NCBI GenBank assembly: GCA_963922205.1
Contig: CAWUHX010000331.1
Span: 186,001-250,000 of the forward strand
DNA from: Romanomermis culicivorax
Taxonomy: Eukaryota > Nematoda > Enoplea > Mermithida > Mermithidae
Length of the DNA: 64,000 nt
Reading direction: 5' to 3'
Shown here: positions 24,001-32,949 of the stretch, piece by piece
Numbering within the stretch: position 1 is the stretch's first letter
Layout of the letters: every line of letters starts with the position of its first letter
Position numbers and translations under genes: made by a program
The notes under the pieces: model-generated
What the model was told of the DNA's origin: nothing
Seen by the model: the letters and a program-made list of their open reading frames with translations, nothing else
Databases searched by the model: none

Positions 24001-27000
24001 TTTGCAAATTTTGGAGTACAACGGTTTTTGAGAGGTCGTTTGTACCGGTACTAATAGACCGAGTACAAAAAAACACTGGTCAAACACTCTTCCTGAACTT
24101 TTTCGGAGACGGATGATTTTTATGCATATTTGGTATGAAAAACATGCTTGTGGAGCTCACAGATTCGCATATACTTGTGATTATGTACAAGAAATTATGC
24201 CTACATAATGCATATGGTATAAAAATTACAAGAAATGCTAGAATCAAGACTGAATTGGCGTTATTTTTGATCAGCTACTCGTTTACAAATTCAAAAGTAT
24301 GAAAAATTGTTTATGCAAAACATAGTTTTTTAGCGTTTTACAAGCCATGGCTTGTTGGACTGACAAAATGGCTTGTAGAATTTTAGTCCAACAAGCCAAA
24401 ATGGCTTGTCAGAATTTTTTGAGTCATGTGTTTGATCACATTGGATACAGAAAAGATGCATTTTGGTGCATTTTAGAAGGTCATAATCTCAAAATTTGTC
24501 GGCGCTTCGCGCCGGTTATTACACAAATAAGCATTATTCTTTATTTCTTAGCTCAGGCGCCGCTTCTAACATGTCTACCTTCACTTATCATTTAATCTTT
24601 AATAGTTTTAATCATCTTAAACGTATTATCTCATGTTTTAATTGGTAATCTTCAATATTTCTTATTGATATTTAATGAAGATTCACATTTTTTCCTTGAC
24701 ACATTTTTTCAGAAAGATCAATACGTCAAGTCTGTAAACTTTTTGAAGCGATTATCCCTTCCTTAACATAAAATCAATCCAAAAGCTTCATGGAAGTAGT
24801 TTTTGGAAATTCTATTCTTCTTATTCATTTCTTTTCGGCCGAGTTCATGAGTTTGATCGATTGCCGTGATGCTCAATTATATATTTCTTTAAAAAGTAAC
24901 CTAGCATTGGAATTTATTCACGTATACTGATATTATAAAATTGGCTTGTAAAAATTTGGAATGGCTTGTAAAATTTTAGGTCAACAAGCCACTTGGCTTG
25001 TGACTCGTAGGTAAAAAAAAAAACCCTGATGCAAAAAATAAAGATTTCAGTTCAACAATACCAAAACTATTGGCATTACTGGTTGTTAAAAAAACAAACT
25101 GCTTCTTGTTTGGCTGTCTCTTGTGAACTTACTGCGTCAAAGGGGATGTTGATCATGTATATTACTTGATGATAGGAACAAAATATTTGAGTCGGGCCTG
25201 ACAATTTTTCCACCGCGCCGGGCCCCCAGTCTATCACATAGTCAGAGGTCTCTAAGATCAGATTTTTCAGGTAGGGGTAAAGCTGAAAATTTGTGGGGGT
25301 AGTGTAGCTAAATGTCCACTTAACACTCCATTGCTTCTCAAAATTAGGATCTAGTGATCAATTTTCAGGACTTTTGGTAGGGGTAATACCCCCCTCATAC
25401 TCCTCCCTATGGGGTTGTCTGCACTGAGTGGAGTAAATTTTTTATCCAAAAGTCGGCCATAGTCGAACATGACGCTGTTTAAAAAAGTTAGCCCCTGTAC
25501 GTATTGATGAATACGGCCCTTAGGCCCAGGGAAGAAGGTGCTACATGCTATTTTTGTAAACATGGAGATAGCAGACGCCAGCGCTAGAACACTTTCTACA
25601 TTATCAGAAAAAGTGCAACGTACAAAAGTCAATAATATAGAACAGTGTTTTTTTTGCACGAGCTCTTTTGCACGGTGAAAAAAAATCACCAAAAAAGTTT
25701 TGCACGCCAAAAAATTTTTTTGTACATGACCCATTTGCACATGTACAAACAACAGCCAATATTTCATTTCTACAATTTGTACATAGCAAAAATAGGTATA
25801 AATAAGTCACCTGTGCTTTTCTACGTCATGGCCAAAGACTAATAAACAAATCAGTGTAATTTTCAAATTTTATTTGTAACTACAAACATTAAAATTGAGC
25901 AAAAATTGAAATTTTCAAGTTTCAAGTCTAATTTTCAAGCATTTTGGAACAAATTTTCTAGAAAACTGCTTAATAGCATAATGAATTTGCATTAAATGAT
26001 AAATCGATGGTCAAGTCCTCTATGATGACAAGCGAAAGCCCAAAAAATATGTTAATCTCCGGCGCGAAGTGCCGAAAAAATTTTTCGTCTATTGACATTC
26101 GGCGACGCAGCAAAATCAATTTTCCAAACATTTATTTCAAGAATTAGATTCAAATTTTGGGTTCAAAAGTCGTAATTTTCAGAATTTTATTATTTGAAAA
26201 ATTTTAAAACCAGTAATTTATTTGTTGACTCTCATGAACTTGGCCGAAAAGATATGAGTGGAAAAGTAGAAATTTCCGAAAACTATTTCCATGAAGCTTC
26301 TGAATTGATTTTATGTTAAGAAAGGAATGATCGCTTCAAAAAGTTTAGAGACTTGACGTATTGGTCTTTCTCAAAGAATGTTTTAAGGAAAAACTGTGAA
26401 TCTTCATTATATATCAAGATAATATTGAAGATTACGATTTAAAACATGAAATAATACGTTTGGGATGATGAAAATTGGTATACATTAAATGATAGGTGAA
26501 GTTAGACATTCTGAAAGCCGCGTCTGAGCTATGTAATACATACATATTGATGATTATTAAAGTTATAACCGGCGCCAAGCGCCGGAAAATTGTGAGATTA
26601 TTATCTCCTAAAATGCACCAAGTTGATGTGTTGATCTTTCTCAAGAAAGGTATGAAGGAAAAGTCGGGATCTTCATTAAATATAATGATATAATATTGAA
26701 GATCGCCAATTATACATGAAATAATACGTTTAAGACGATGAAAACTATCAAAAATTAGTGATAAGTTACGGTAGACATGCTAAAAGCCGCGCCTGAGCTT
26801 GACAATAAATATAATGATTATTAAAGTTATAACCGGCGCAACGCGCCTGAAAATTTTGAAATTTGAACCTACTAAAATGCACCAAAATGCATCTTTTCTA
26901 TATGAAAATACCAAATTTTTTTTCACAATTCATAAATATTTTTTTGCACAGTGCAAAAAAACACTGATATAGAAGATAGACGCGTACAAAATACAGATAT

Positions 27001-30000
27001 AAATGTGTATGCTTTATTACGTTTCTAAAGCTTCAAAAGGTTGCTACAATCATCTGTCCAACCCAGTGCGATGGCTCTATCCTGGAAAATGATAATTTAT
27101 GATTTCGTTTGATTGGCCATTATTGGGGATTCCCTATGATGAAGGTGCCATATACACGGTGTTTTTTACTGCACCCGCCTTATTGCACAGTGCAGAAAAG
27201 CCAAAAAAAAGTTTCTGCACTGCAGTTTCCTCCCCCTGTGCCTTTTCGCCAAATGGGGAAAGGGCTCAATTTTTTCCCCGTTTTCCCGAAATCGTTTTTT
27301 TCGCTTAAAAATGCTCATACACGCTTTGTTATGTGTTTTTGAGCTTTTTCAAACCTTCCGGTGTTTTTAGAGACGTTAATTCATTAATTGAGGGAAAATT
27401 TGAAATTTTCGAGTTTGATCGAGGTTCAATCTACTAGCATTGCGCAACAAATTTTCCAGTAAACTATCCAAGAGCATAATGACTTTGAATTACTTGAGAA
27501 ATCGACGGTCAAGTCCTCTATGATCACAAGTGAGAGCCCAAAAAGATATCATTTTTTTTAGGTATTGACATTCTGCGACACTGGAAAATCAATTTTCCCA
27601 ACATTTATTTCAACAGTTAGATTCGAATTTCGTGTCCAAAAGTCGTAATTTCTAGAATTTTATTATTTGAAAAATTTTAAAACGAGTAATTTATTCGTAA
27701 ACTCTCATGAACTTGGCCGAAAAAATATGAGTAAGAAGAGTAGAAATTTTCGAAAACTACTTCCATGAAGCTTTGACGTTAAGAAAAGAATAATCGCTTC
27801 AAAAAGTTCAGAGACTTGACGTATTGATCTTTCTCAAAAAAAGTGTCAAGGAAAAAATGTAAATCTTCACTAAATATCAAAATAAAATATTGAAGATTAC
27901 CAATTAAAACATGAGATAATACGTTTAAGCCGATGAAAACTATTATAGATTAAGGGATAAATGAAGGTAGACATGTTAAAAAGCCGCGCCTGAGCCAGGT
28001 AATACTTAATCAAAGGTCCCCAAGGTTAGATGTTTCAGGTAAAGTTGAAAATTTGCGGGCATAGTGTAGCTAAATGTCCACTAAAACACTCCAGTTTGTC
28101 TCAAAATTAGGCACCCAGTGATCAATTTTTAGAACTTTGAGCAGGAGTAATACCTTCCTCATACCACTCCCTATGGGGTAGTCTGTTATCAAAATGCATC
28201 TTTTCTGTATACGATCCTCAAAATTTTCTTCGCCTAATGGGGAAAGAGTGTAAATTGTTTTCCCCTTTTCCTATTTTTTCTCCCAAAAAGCACGAACGGG
28301 GGAAAACAGTGCCTGTTACAATACAAAAATAGTGAATATAGGAAAAAAGCAAATTAAATGTGTAATTCAATGTTAAATTTGAACGGATTTATAGCTTTTT
28401 GACTAGACATTTTTAAGTCTTAAAATAAGAAAAATGATTGATTTTAAAAGTTCGGAATCAATGACTAGAAGAATATATGTGATTAAACACATATCTCAAA
28501 AAATTCTGCACGAAGCCTAAAAATTCTTCAATTAGCAGAAAAAACACTGCAAATGCAGCGAATTCTGCAGTCATGTGGGAAAAGGTACTATATACAAATA
28601 AGCGTACTTTCCGCCATAGCTAGTATCTCTTTAGTATTAACATGACTGCCATTAAACATGTCCATAAGTGCTAACCTTGAAAAGCAAACTCTAAACAACA
28701 AACGATTTATATGTTGAGAATTGAAACATTCAAGCATTTTTGAAGCCGATTTTCTCAAAAGTGGAAATCCTGTATGTAGCACCTTCTTGTCTGGTTGTGA
28801 CGATACCATATCAAGCTGCAGACGTTAGCATTTGTATGGATACGACCCCAGATGTTCATAAATTGATTTGATTTAGATGAAGCGGAAGATCCAGCGGCTA
28901 TCCCAGTCTATTGGGTGAGCAAATGGGTGGATTATTCCGATAAATACGGTTTGGGGTATCAATTGTGCGACAATAGCGTGGGAGTTTATTTCAACGACTT
29001 TACGAAAATGATTCTAAATGGCAATGGCGAGTGAGGGCTAGATTTTTTAACGGAAAAATTTACATTTAGTATATAATGTATATGCACCAAAGTTTCTACG
29101 AGTTCCAGCTAATGAAATATATATACCCTTCCCACCTAAATCCCTTATCGTTGCTTTTGGTGACTAGAAGATATGTACCTGTCAATGCACTTGATTATTG
29201 AAGATTTGAATTGTTTTGGCAAGAAATTACTTTTAGCGCAGGAAGAAAATCAATCGAATCGGAAATTTATTTCGGGATTAGTTCTCAGCTTTGAAAATTC
29301 TGTCGCATTAGACACGACTTAACAGAGCATACGTGTAATTGGAGGGATAAATGCTATAAGGAACCCCTCCCCCCAGAAATCTTCGACCATATGGCTAGCC
29401 ATTGGGCGACCCCACCCCTACGATTTTCCAATCTTACGGCTAGCCATATGGTAGTCATAGTGACCCTCATACTTTGGGTCGAAAAAATACTGGAAAGTGT
29501 CAATTTTTTAACAAAAAATGATCAAGAACGTCAATTTGCTCGGCGCTCCGCGCCATGAATACATTTTTTCGATCTTTTTAGAAAAAATTACTATTTTTCT
29601 GACTTTTTTCCTTAAAAAATAGACTTTTCTCCTTTAGAGACCCCTCCCACCAAAATTTCAGGAATCACTGAGCCCCCAACCCAAAAAAGCTCGCCCAACT
29701 CCGCTCCAGACCTCGGGGCTCCGATACATGTATGATACAGAGTTGTTTCCAAAGCGTTCAGCTTTGAGAAGCTGAGGTTCCGAAATCGTAGCTTAGTCGC
29801 AATGCATTTATGTCTTGATGTTCAGTCTGAATGTTTTGAAAACTAGGATCTTCGTTTATATTTTTCTATTTTAGGTCGCTTCAATATATTGACAAGGATA
29901 ACAGTGAAACGTTTCATACTTTACAAGTTTATCCGAAAGATATGGAGAAGAAAGTTACATTATTGAATTACTTTCGCAATTACATGAACGAACATTTATT

Positions 30001-32840
30001 AAAGGTAGTATACAGTTATGGTTTCCTTTTTTCCTTCAAATTTTTCTGTTAATGTGACTAACCTTAGGCTGGTTCTAATATGGCTCAACGGGAAGCTGAC
30101 GAATTAGCCAGGCTGCCTTGTTTGCAACAGTGGTTCCGCACTCGATCGGCCATAATTTTACATTTAAATAACGGCATCGTGCAGATTAACTTTTTCCAAG
30201 ATCATACCAAACTGATTTTGTGCCCGTTAATGGGCGCCGTAACTTACATAAACGGGGAGCGCGAATTTCGAACCTACAAATTCAACGCGCTAGAACAATA
30301 TGGATGCTCAAAAGATCTAAGGTTAGATAGAGTTGTATCATTCGGAAGTACAGTTTTGCTCACGAATGTAACTATGACCGATCCTAATTGGACGATCAAC
30401 AAAGTTTACATTAATGCGCAAAAGTAGTCATCTACGTTGTGTGTTAAAAAGTTTCAGATCTCTTATGTTTTGTTAAGCCAATTTATTTATGCTAACCGAA
30501 TGTACAAAAATGGCCTCTCTGTTAGAATGAACCAAAAGTAAAGTACGACGGTTCAATGAAAATTTCGAACTGATTTCCATCGTGACCCGCCAAATAAAAA
30601 GCCATCACAATAGACAAAAGCGTATGCAGACATTTTGAATTAAAGTGAAATTTTTTAAAAACTGATTTTTAGTTACAGACTTGACACCAATTTATAATTG
30701 GCTGTACTTATCTGAAATTTCTGTTTTTTGTCACTATCCCCATTTGTACAAATCTAAACCACTGGCCCAAAACCGTATGCTACAAATTGTTTTATACATA
30801 CAGGCCCGTACCCAGGAATTTTTTTGAGGGCGAATCCCAAACAGAGGTCCTCAAGGTCAGATTTTTCAGGTAGGGGTAAAGTTGAAAATTTGTAGGGTTA
30901 GTTAGCTAAATGACCTCTGAACAGTTCATTTTATCTGGAAAATAAACAACCAGTAATCAGTTTTTAGGACTTCAGGTAAGGGTAATACCCTCTTATACCC
31001 CTCCCCATGGGGCGGTCTGATCCCAAAATTTTTTAACATAGACGAAACTCGACCCGATTAGATCGCGTAGCTACTGAATTTATGGCTTAGAGGTTCAGAA
31101 TGGCCCACCTAAGCGTCTCTTGGTGATGTGTGGTTTAGTCACTTAAGGCCCAAAAAATCTCTCAAGTGGATATTTAAAATAGATAATTAGACTACTCATC
31201 AGGTTTTTTTGCATGGGCTAGGTTGCAATGTGCAACTTGGGCAAAAAAAACTTTGTTGCACGGAGAAATTTTTGGTTGTTCAATTTAAAATTGATAAGTT
31301 TGCTTACTTTTATTACGAAAGCGTTTAAACACTGAAACTGCATCAGTTCTAAACTTTTGTCATGAGTTTTGGAGGAAAATAATGAGAAGTCTGGCAAGAC
31401 TACGCTGCGCAGAATAAATTTTCATTCCAAGGCTTCTAAAATGTCAGAAAATGCATTTTTCAGCTTATTCGTCTGCATACATCGCTTACCGATCCTAATC
31501 ATACTTGCACAGCATAGAAATTCTGCTGGGGGTCAGTCAGTACGTTGGGTGGGACAGAAATTTTTTTCGTTTGTGATTACGAAAAGTCTTCCAATATCCA
31601 AGCAGCATATTCTTCAACCTACTATGATTAGTCAAATATGTGAGATTATTTGCTTGAACAAGACTTTAAAGTTATATTGTTACTTCTTCGGAATCAAGTA
31701 TGCTTCGTTTAGAAAGATCACTTAAGTACAGTATCATTTTCATTCTTATGATGACTTCCTCTTCTCTTGCTTATTTTCCTTCGTCATCTTCTCAATCATT
31801 GCTGGGGTGTCAAATCTGCTGGAAGTCAGCAAGAAACTGCTGGGGGTCATACCCCCCCCCCCACCCTTCACGTGCATGTGTCATCTTAGTCACTATTTTT
31901 AGCGCATATTATAACCATAAAAATCCATCAAAAAAATTGTTTTCAGATGACCTAAGGCACAAGAATGCTGGTTGAATGCAGGAAAACGAATCCTTTTAAC
32001 ATTCATTTCGTGGGAATACTTTTTTAGCGGATTCAGCGATTTTTCAGTCACTCTAAATTCAAAAGTTAAGCACGCAACCGATAATTTGGATTCCTCAAGC
32101 GAGTTATCAAAACTGAGGTACAGAAACGTGAGACGTTTAATCACGAGATCGCATTAGTAAGGTTACATGAGTGGTAAATCAGAGCACATTTAGAAATCAA
32201 TAGAAAGCATGCACGGTCTTTTTTTATTTAATTCTGCAGTTGACTAAGGTCCCATCAATTCTAATATGAAAATTAACAGTTCCATCATCGACTGACATTA
32301 ACTTGGAAAAGTCCTGAGGTAGTTAATAATGGAATCGAAACGTACAAACAACGAATAAATTTAAATGCAAGTGATCACATAATTTTGTCTTAAAGTCTAG
32401 GCATTTTTAGTCTCTAAAATGTAGAAAAATGCATCTTTTCAATGTTTGATTGCTGAATTCTCGTTTTTATTCGATTTCATTTCATAAGTGAAGTACAGGA
32501 AAGCTGGAACCCTCTGTCCTGTACAACAAATCTGAGAAACGTGCAAATTTTTGCTAGCTAGTGTTAAGCAACCAGATAGAAGTCTCGGATATTTTTGACA
32601 TCACTTCATTTTATGTGTTACTCACAATTTCCATTTTTCTTCGAAATTTTTAGCACTCGGCTCGAATACGCCCGATCGATGGTCGAACGATTGGCCGTAC
32701 GTTCGTTGAGCAGTAAACACACTACAGTGCCTACAATGGCCAGTAGCGTAAACAATCAAGGGTCGAAAGTGGCCTCTAACGGTGGCAACAGCGTCGGCTC
32801 GTCTAATGCGAATTCGATTCGGTCAACCGCCGTTAAATAA
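12012..32840 (+). CDS. PLK1: Polo-like kinase 1 (polo), 12 exons
   Basis: Exons are 12012-12116, 13505-13612, 13680-13796, 13874-14091, 14737-15032, 15132-15278, 15317-15451, 16328-16426, 28877-29030, 29875-30004, 30068-30321 and 32654-32840. Phases close throughout, giving about 649 aa; human PLK1 has 603. Polo is a mitotic Ser/Thr kinase acting at centrosomes, kinetochores and midbody. The kinase domain has GRFLGKGGFARC as P-loop, catalytic K56 (AGKIV), HRDLKLGN with D150, DFG with D168, and activation-loop T184 in KKTLCGTPN. Two polo boxes follow, with W425 (PB1) and the H549-x-K551 phosphate pincer (PB2). The serine/asparagine-rich tail from about residue 600 is longer than in vertebrates. 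Least certain is the exon 6 donor: GT at 15279 leaves a 38-nt intron, while GT at 15249 also keeps frame and gives 639 aa with a 68-nt intron. Intron 8 is 12.4 kb and full of transposons. Confidence 0.95.
12117..13504 (+). other. polo intron 1, repeat-bearing
   Basis: The 1388-nt intron runs from a GTAAGT donor to a CTCAG acceptor. It contains a copy of the small repeat with GTAAGAGGTCCGAC (near 12692) and a diverged tip with AAATTGTAACCTGG (near 12924). A GC-rich patch near 12200-12255 (GGGCGGGCGCTTCTCGCCCG) can form a stem-loop. No exon was recognised. Confidence 0.5.
14092..14736 (+). other. polo intron 4, no recognisable content
   Basis: A 645-nt intron splits the lysine codon just before the activation-loop threonine. 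I see no repeat family or coding sequence in it. Confidence 0.5.
15132..16426 (+). other. PLK1: polo exons 6-8: interdomain linker
   Basis: Exon 6 continues the kinase tail ([18 protein letters not shown] and [11 protein letters not shown], matching the family). Exon 7 is a poorly conserved polar stretch ([19 protein letters not shown]). Exon 8 carries the conserved [18 protein letters not shown] helix (the polo-box cap) and [11 protein letters not shown]. Exon 7 contains a candidate RxxL destruction-box-like motif (RKDQL), which is only an inference. Confidence 0.8.
15452..16327 (+). repeat. polo intron 7: repeat family E/A copy
   Basis: The 876-nt intron contains a copy of a repeat with 'ATATGGCTAGCCATTGGGCGACC' type text (15655-15735, split here into shorter matches), also seen at 23190-23280 and 29390-29470. 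A family A unit follows at 16080-16300. Confidence 0.6.
17379..18374. mobile_element. 996-bp hAT-like element, CAGGGCCGTG termini
   Basis: Ends are CAGGGCCGTGCAC and TGCGCACGGCCCTG. The flanks actgaata (17371-17378) and actgtata (18375-18382) are an 8-bp duplication with one change. Inside are three CCGGCGC-loop-GCGCCGG hairpins, at 17498-17514, 17875-17889 and 17994-18010. There is no transposase. It is the longer relative of the 161-bp element at 510-670. Confidence 0.85.
18375..19941. other. Intronic stretch, mostly unassigned
   Basis: Mostly AT-rich unique-looking text. At 18710-18800 the words TTTGCGCCAT, AATGCGCATTG and similar recur about five times in either orientation, which resembles a subterminal array. 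19430-19600 resembles low-complexity repeat (GGAAAA/GTCG). No gene. Confidence 0.4.
19942..20274. mobile_element. 333-bp hAT-like MITE, word CTGCACAGTGCA
   Basis: It begins CGGTGTTTTTTCTGCAC and ends GTGCAGAAGAAACACTG. The 8-bp flanks are ctagtttg (19934-19941) and ctagcttg (20275-20282), one mismatch. The subterminal word is CTGCACAGTGCA. Its interior is closely similar, in reverse complement, to the right part of 27157-28550 (GTGTTCGATCACATAT, CAGTCATTGACTC). Confidence 0.82.
20275..21033. other. Intronic stretch with one hairpin
   Basis: AT-rich sequence with a stem-loop TCGGCGCAAAGCGCCGGA near 20925-20942. No other feature was recognised. Confidence 0.4.
21034..21215. mobile_element. 182-bp hAT-like MITE, perfect 8-bp duplication
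   Basis: Flanked on both sides by agcataac (21026-21033 and 21216-21223), a perfect 8-bp duplication. The right end GGCTACAGGCCTG and left end TATGCCTGTAGGCAG are imperfect inverted repeats. Non-coding. Confidence 0.75.
21224..22274. other. Intronic stretch, no clear feature
   Basis: AT-rich text with fragments of dispersed repeats; a C-rich patch at 22115-22140. No gene or complete element was recognised. Confidence 0.35.
22275..22670 (-). mobile_element. Inverted, decayed copy of the 23625-24078 element
   Basis: This is the reverse complement of most of 23625-24078: GTACTGGTACAAACGACC at its left, ATGTTGGCCATTTTCACGAG, TAGTTTGTCGTTATCG, GACGGCTGTTGAGTGAC and GTACAAAAAAC at its right. The tips are damaged and no matching 8-bp flanks were seen, so the limits are approximate. 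Confidence 0.65.
22671..23130 (+). repeat. CAGTG-type left tip plus family C, copy 2
   Basis: A left tip CAGTGTTTTTTTTCTGCAC lies at 22707 with CTCAGTGCAGAAAA as its word. Family C text follows (22770-23110: TTTTTGAGCTTCTTCAAA, AGCATAATGACTTTGAATT, GAAATTGACGGTCAAGTCC). No matching right tip was found, so this looks like a truncated element. Confidence 0.6.
23131..23624 (+). repeat. Repeat family E/A, left half of interrupted copy
   Basis: Shares with 29340-29740 the order CATATGGCTAGTCATTGGG, GGCTAGCCATA-(t/g)-GGTAGTCATAG, then AATAC-TGAAAA, CCATG(G/A)ATACATTTTTT and a family A unit. The family A unit is split by the element at 23625-24078 and resumes at 24079-24180. Confidence 0.6.
23625..24078. 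mobile_element. 454-bp hAT-like MITE, word GTACCGGTACAAACGA
   Basis: It begins CAATGTTTTTTTGTAC and ends GTACAAAAAAACACTG. The 8-bp duplication gtcaaaca is perfect (23617-23624 and 24079-24086). The word is GTACCGGTACAAACGA near each end (about 23690 and 24040). It is inserted in a family A repeat. No transposase. A second copy lies inverted at 22275-22670. Confidence 0.9.
24321..25028. mobile_element. 708-bp hAT-like element, word ACAAGCCATGGCTTGT
   Basis: It begins CATAGTTTTTTAGCG and ends AAAAAAAAACCCTG, with a perfect 8-bp duplication atgcaaaa (24313-24320 and 25029-25036). The words ACAAGCC and GGCTTGT are repeated about five times near the left end and four times near the right end. 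Inside is an inverted family C unit (24480-24900) with a TCGGCGCTTCGCGCCGG hairpin at 24499-24515. Confidence 0.88.
25190..25425 (+). repeat. Dispersed repeat family B, copy 1
   Basis: Landmarks are AGATTTTTCAGGTAGGGGT, GTGTAGCTAAATGTCCACT, CAGTGATCAATTTTCAG-like text, GTAATACCCCCCTCATAC and CTCCCTATGGGGTTGTCTG. Other copies are at 27990-28190 and 30830-31030, with a diverged one at 15850-16070. Confidence 0.65.
25643..26966. mobile_element. 1324-bp hAT-like element, word TTTGCACAGTGCAAA
   Basis: It begins CAGTGTTTTTTTTGCACG and ends TTTGCACAGTGCAAAAAAAC-ACTG. The 8-bp duplication atatagaa is perfect (25635-25642 and 26967-26974). Inside are a family C unit (25860-26360) and tandem copies of its distal part (26350-26560 and 26620-26840), each with a hairpin (26059-26075, 26569-26585 and about 26833-26848). 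No transposase. Confidence 0.9.
27157..28550. mobile_element. 1.4-kb hAT-like element, older
   Basis: It begins CGGTGTTTTTTACTGCACC with TTGCACAGTGCAGAAAAG next, and ends AGCAGAAAAAACACTG. The 8-bp flanks catataca and caaatgca agree at 6 of 8 positions, so the duplication is only probable. Inside is a family C unit (27170-27820) and a family B unit (27990-28190). The right part matches the 333-bp element at 19942-20274 in reverse complement. Confidence 0.7.
29031..29874 (+). repeat. polo intron 9 with family E repeat
   Basis: The 844-nt intron contains, at 29340-29740, a copy of the repeat with ATATGGCTAGCCATTGGGCG, GTCATAGTGACCCTC-like text and a CGGCGCTCCGCGCC stem near 29543. No exon. Confidence 0.6.
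30322..32653 (+). other. polo intron 11, repeats
   Basis: The 2332-nt intron has a GTTAGA donor. It contains a tip CAGGCCCGTACCCAGGAA at about 30802 with family B text after it (30830-31030). A left tip CAGGTTTTTTTGCATGG is near 31200, with GTTGCAATGTGCAACTTG. At 31495-31900 is a segment whose inverse appears at 62130-62500. The rest is unassigned. Confidence 0.5.
31495..31900 (+). repeat. Inverted dispersed repeat D, copy 1
   Basis: Matches 62130-62500 in reverse complement: ACAGCATAGAAATT(C/T)TGCTGGGGGTC, ACAGAAATTTTTTT(C/A)-, ATTTTCATTC(T/A)TATGATGAC-like and TGCTGGGGTCAAATCTGCTGG-like text are shared in order. Rich in GCTGGG words. Not coding. Confidence 0.55.
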
Positions 32841-32922
32841 TAAATGAAACTGACTACAAATATCGCTCTCAAATCAAACGGATCAACATTTTGTAAATTT
32901 AAAGAGGAAACAATTACCCTCG

Positions 32923-32928
32923 AATAAA
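32923..32928 (+). terminator. Poly(A) signal of polo
   Basis: AATAAA lies 83 bases downstream of the polo TAA, in a suitable place for 3'-end formation. The TAATAAATGA overlapping the stop codon is another AATAAA but too close to be the only signal. Confidence 0.55.
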
Positions 32929-32949
32929 ACATCGGTCTTATCGCATTTT

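Larger units (their letters stand above)
16427..28876 (+). other. polo intron 8, 12.4 kb, packed with transposons
   Basis: The donor is CAAG/GTAATG and the acceptor TTTAG/AT. Inside lie hAT-like elements at 17379-18374, 19942-20274, 21034-21215, 23625-24078, 24321-25028, 25643-26966 and 27157-28550, plus a partial inverted one near 22275-22670. Between them are dispersed repeat units. A patch at 16735-16880 is rich in GGATCCGG-like words. A patch at 18695-18800 has repeated (A)TTTGCGCCAT/ATGCGCA words, probably another element end. No extra host exon was found. Confidence 0.7.
28877..32840 (+). other. PLK1: polo exons 9-12: polo-box domain block
   Basis: Exon 9 begins polo box 1 with [20 protein letters not shown], including the key tryptophan. 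Exon 10 completes it ([17 protein letters not shown]). Exon 11 carries most of polo box 2, with [29 protein letters not shown] (His and Lys of the phosphate pincer) and [14 protein letters not shown]. Exon 12 finishes the domain ([13 protein letters not shown]) and adds a tail of about 50 residues rich in Ser, Asn and Gly. These residues bind phosphorylated docking sites, so targeting should be intact. Confidence 0.92.
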
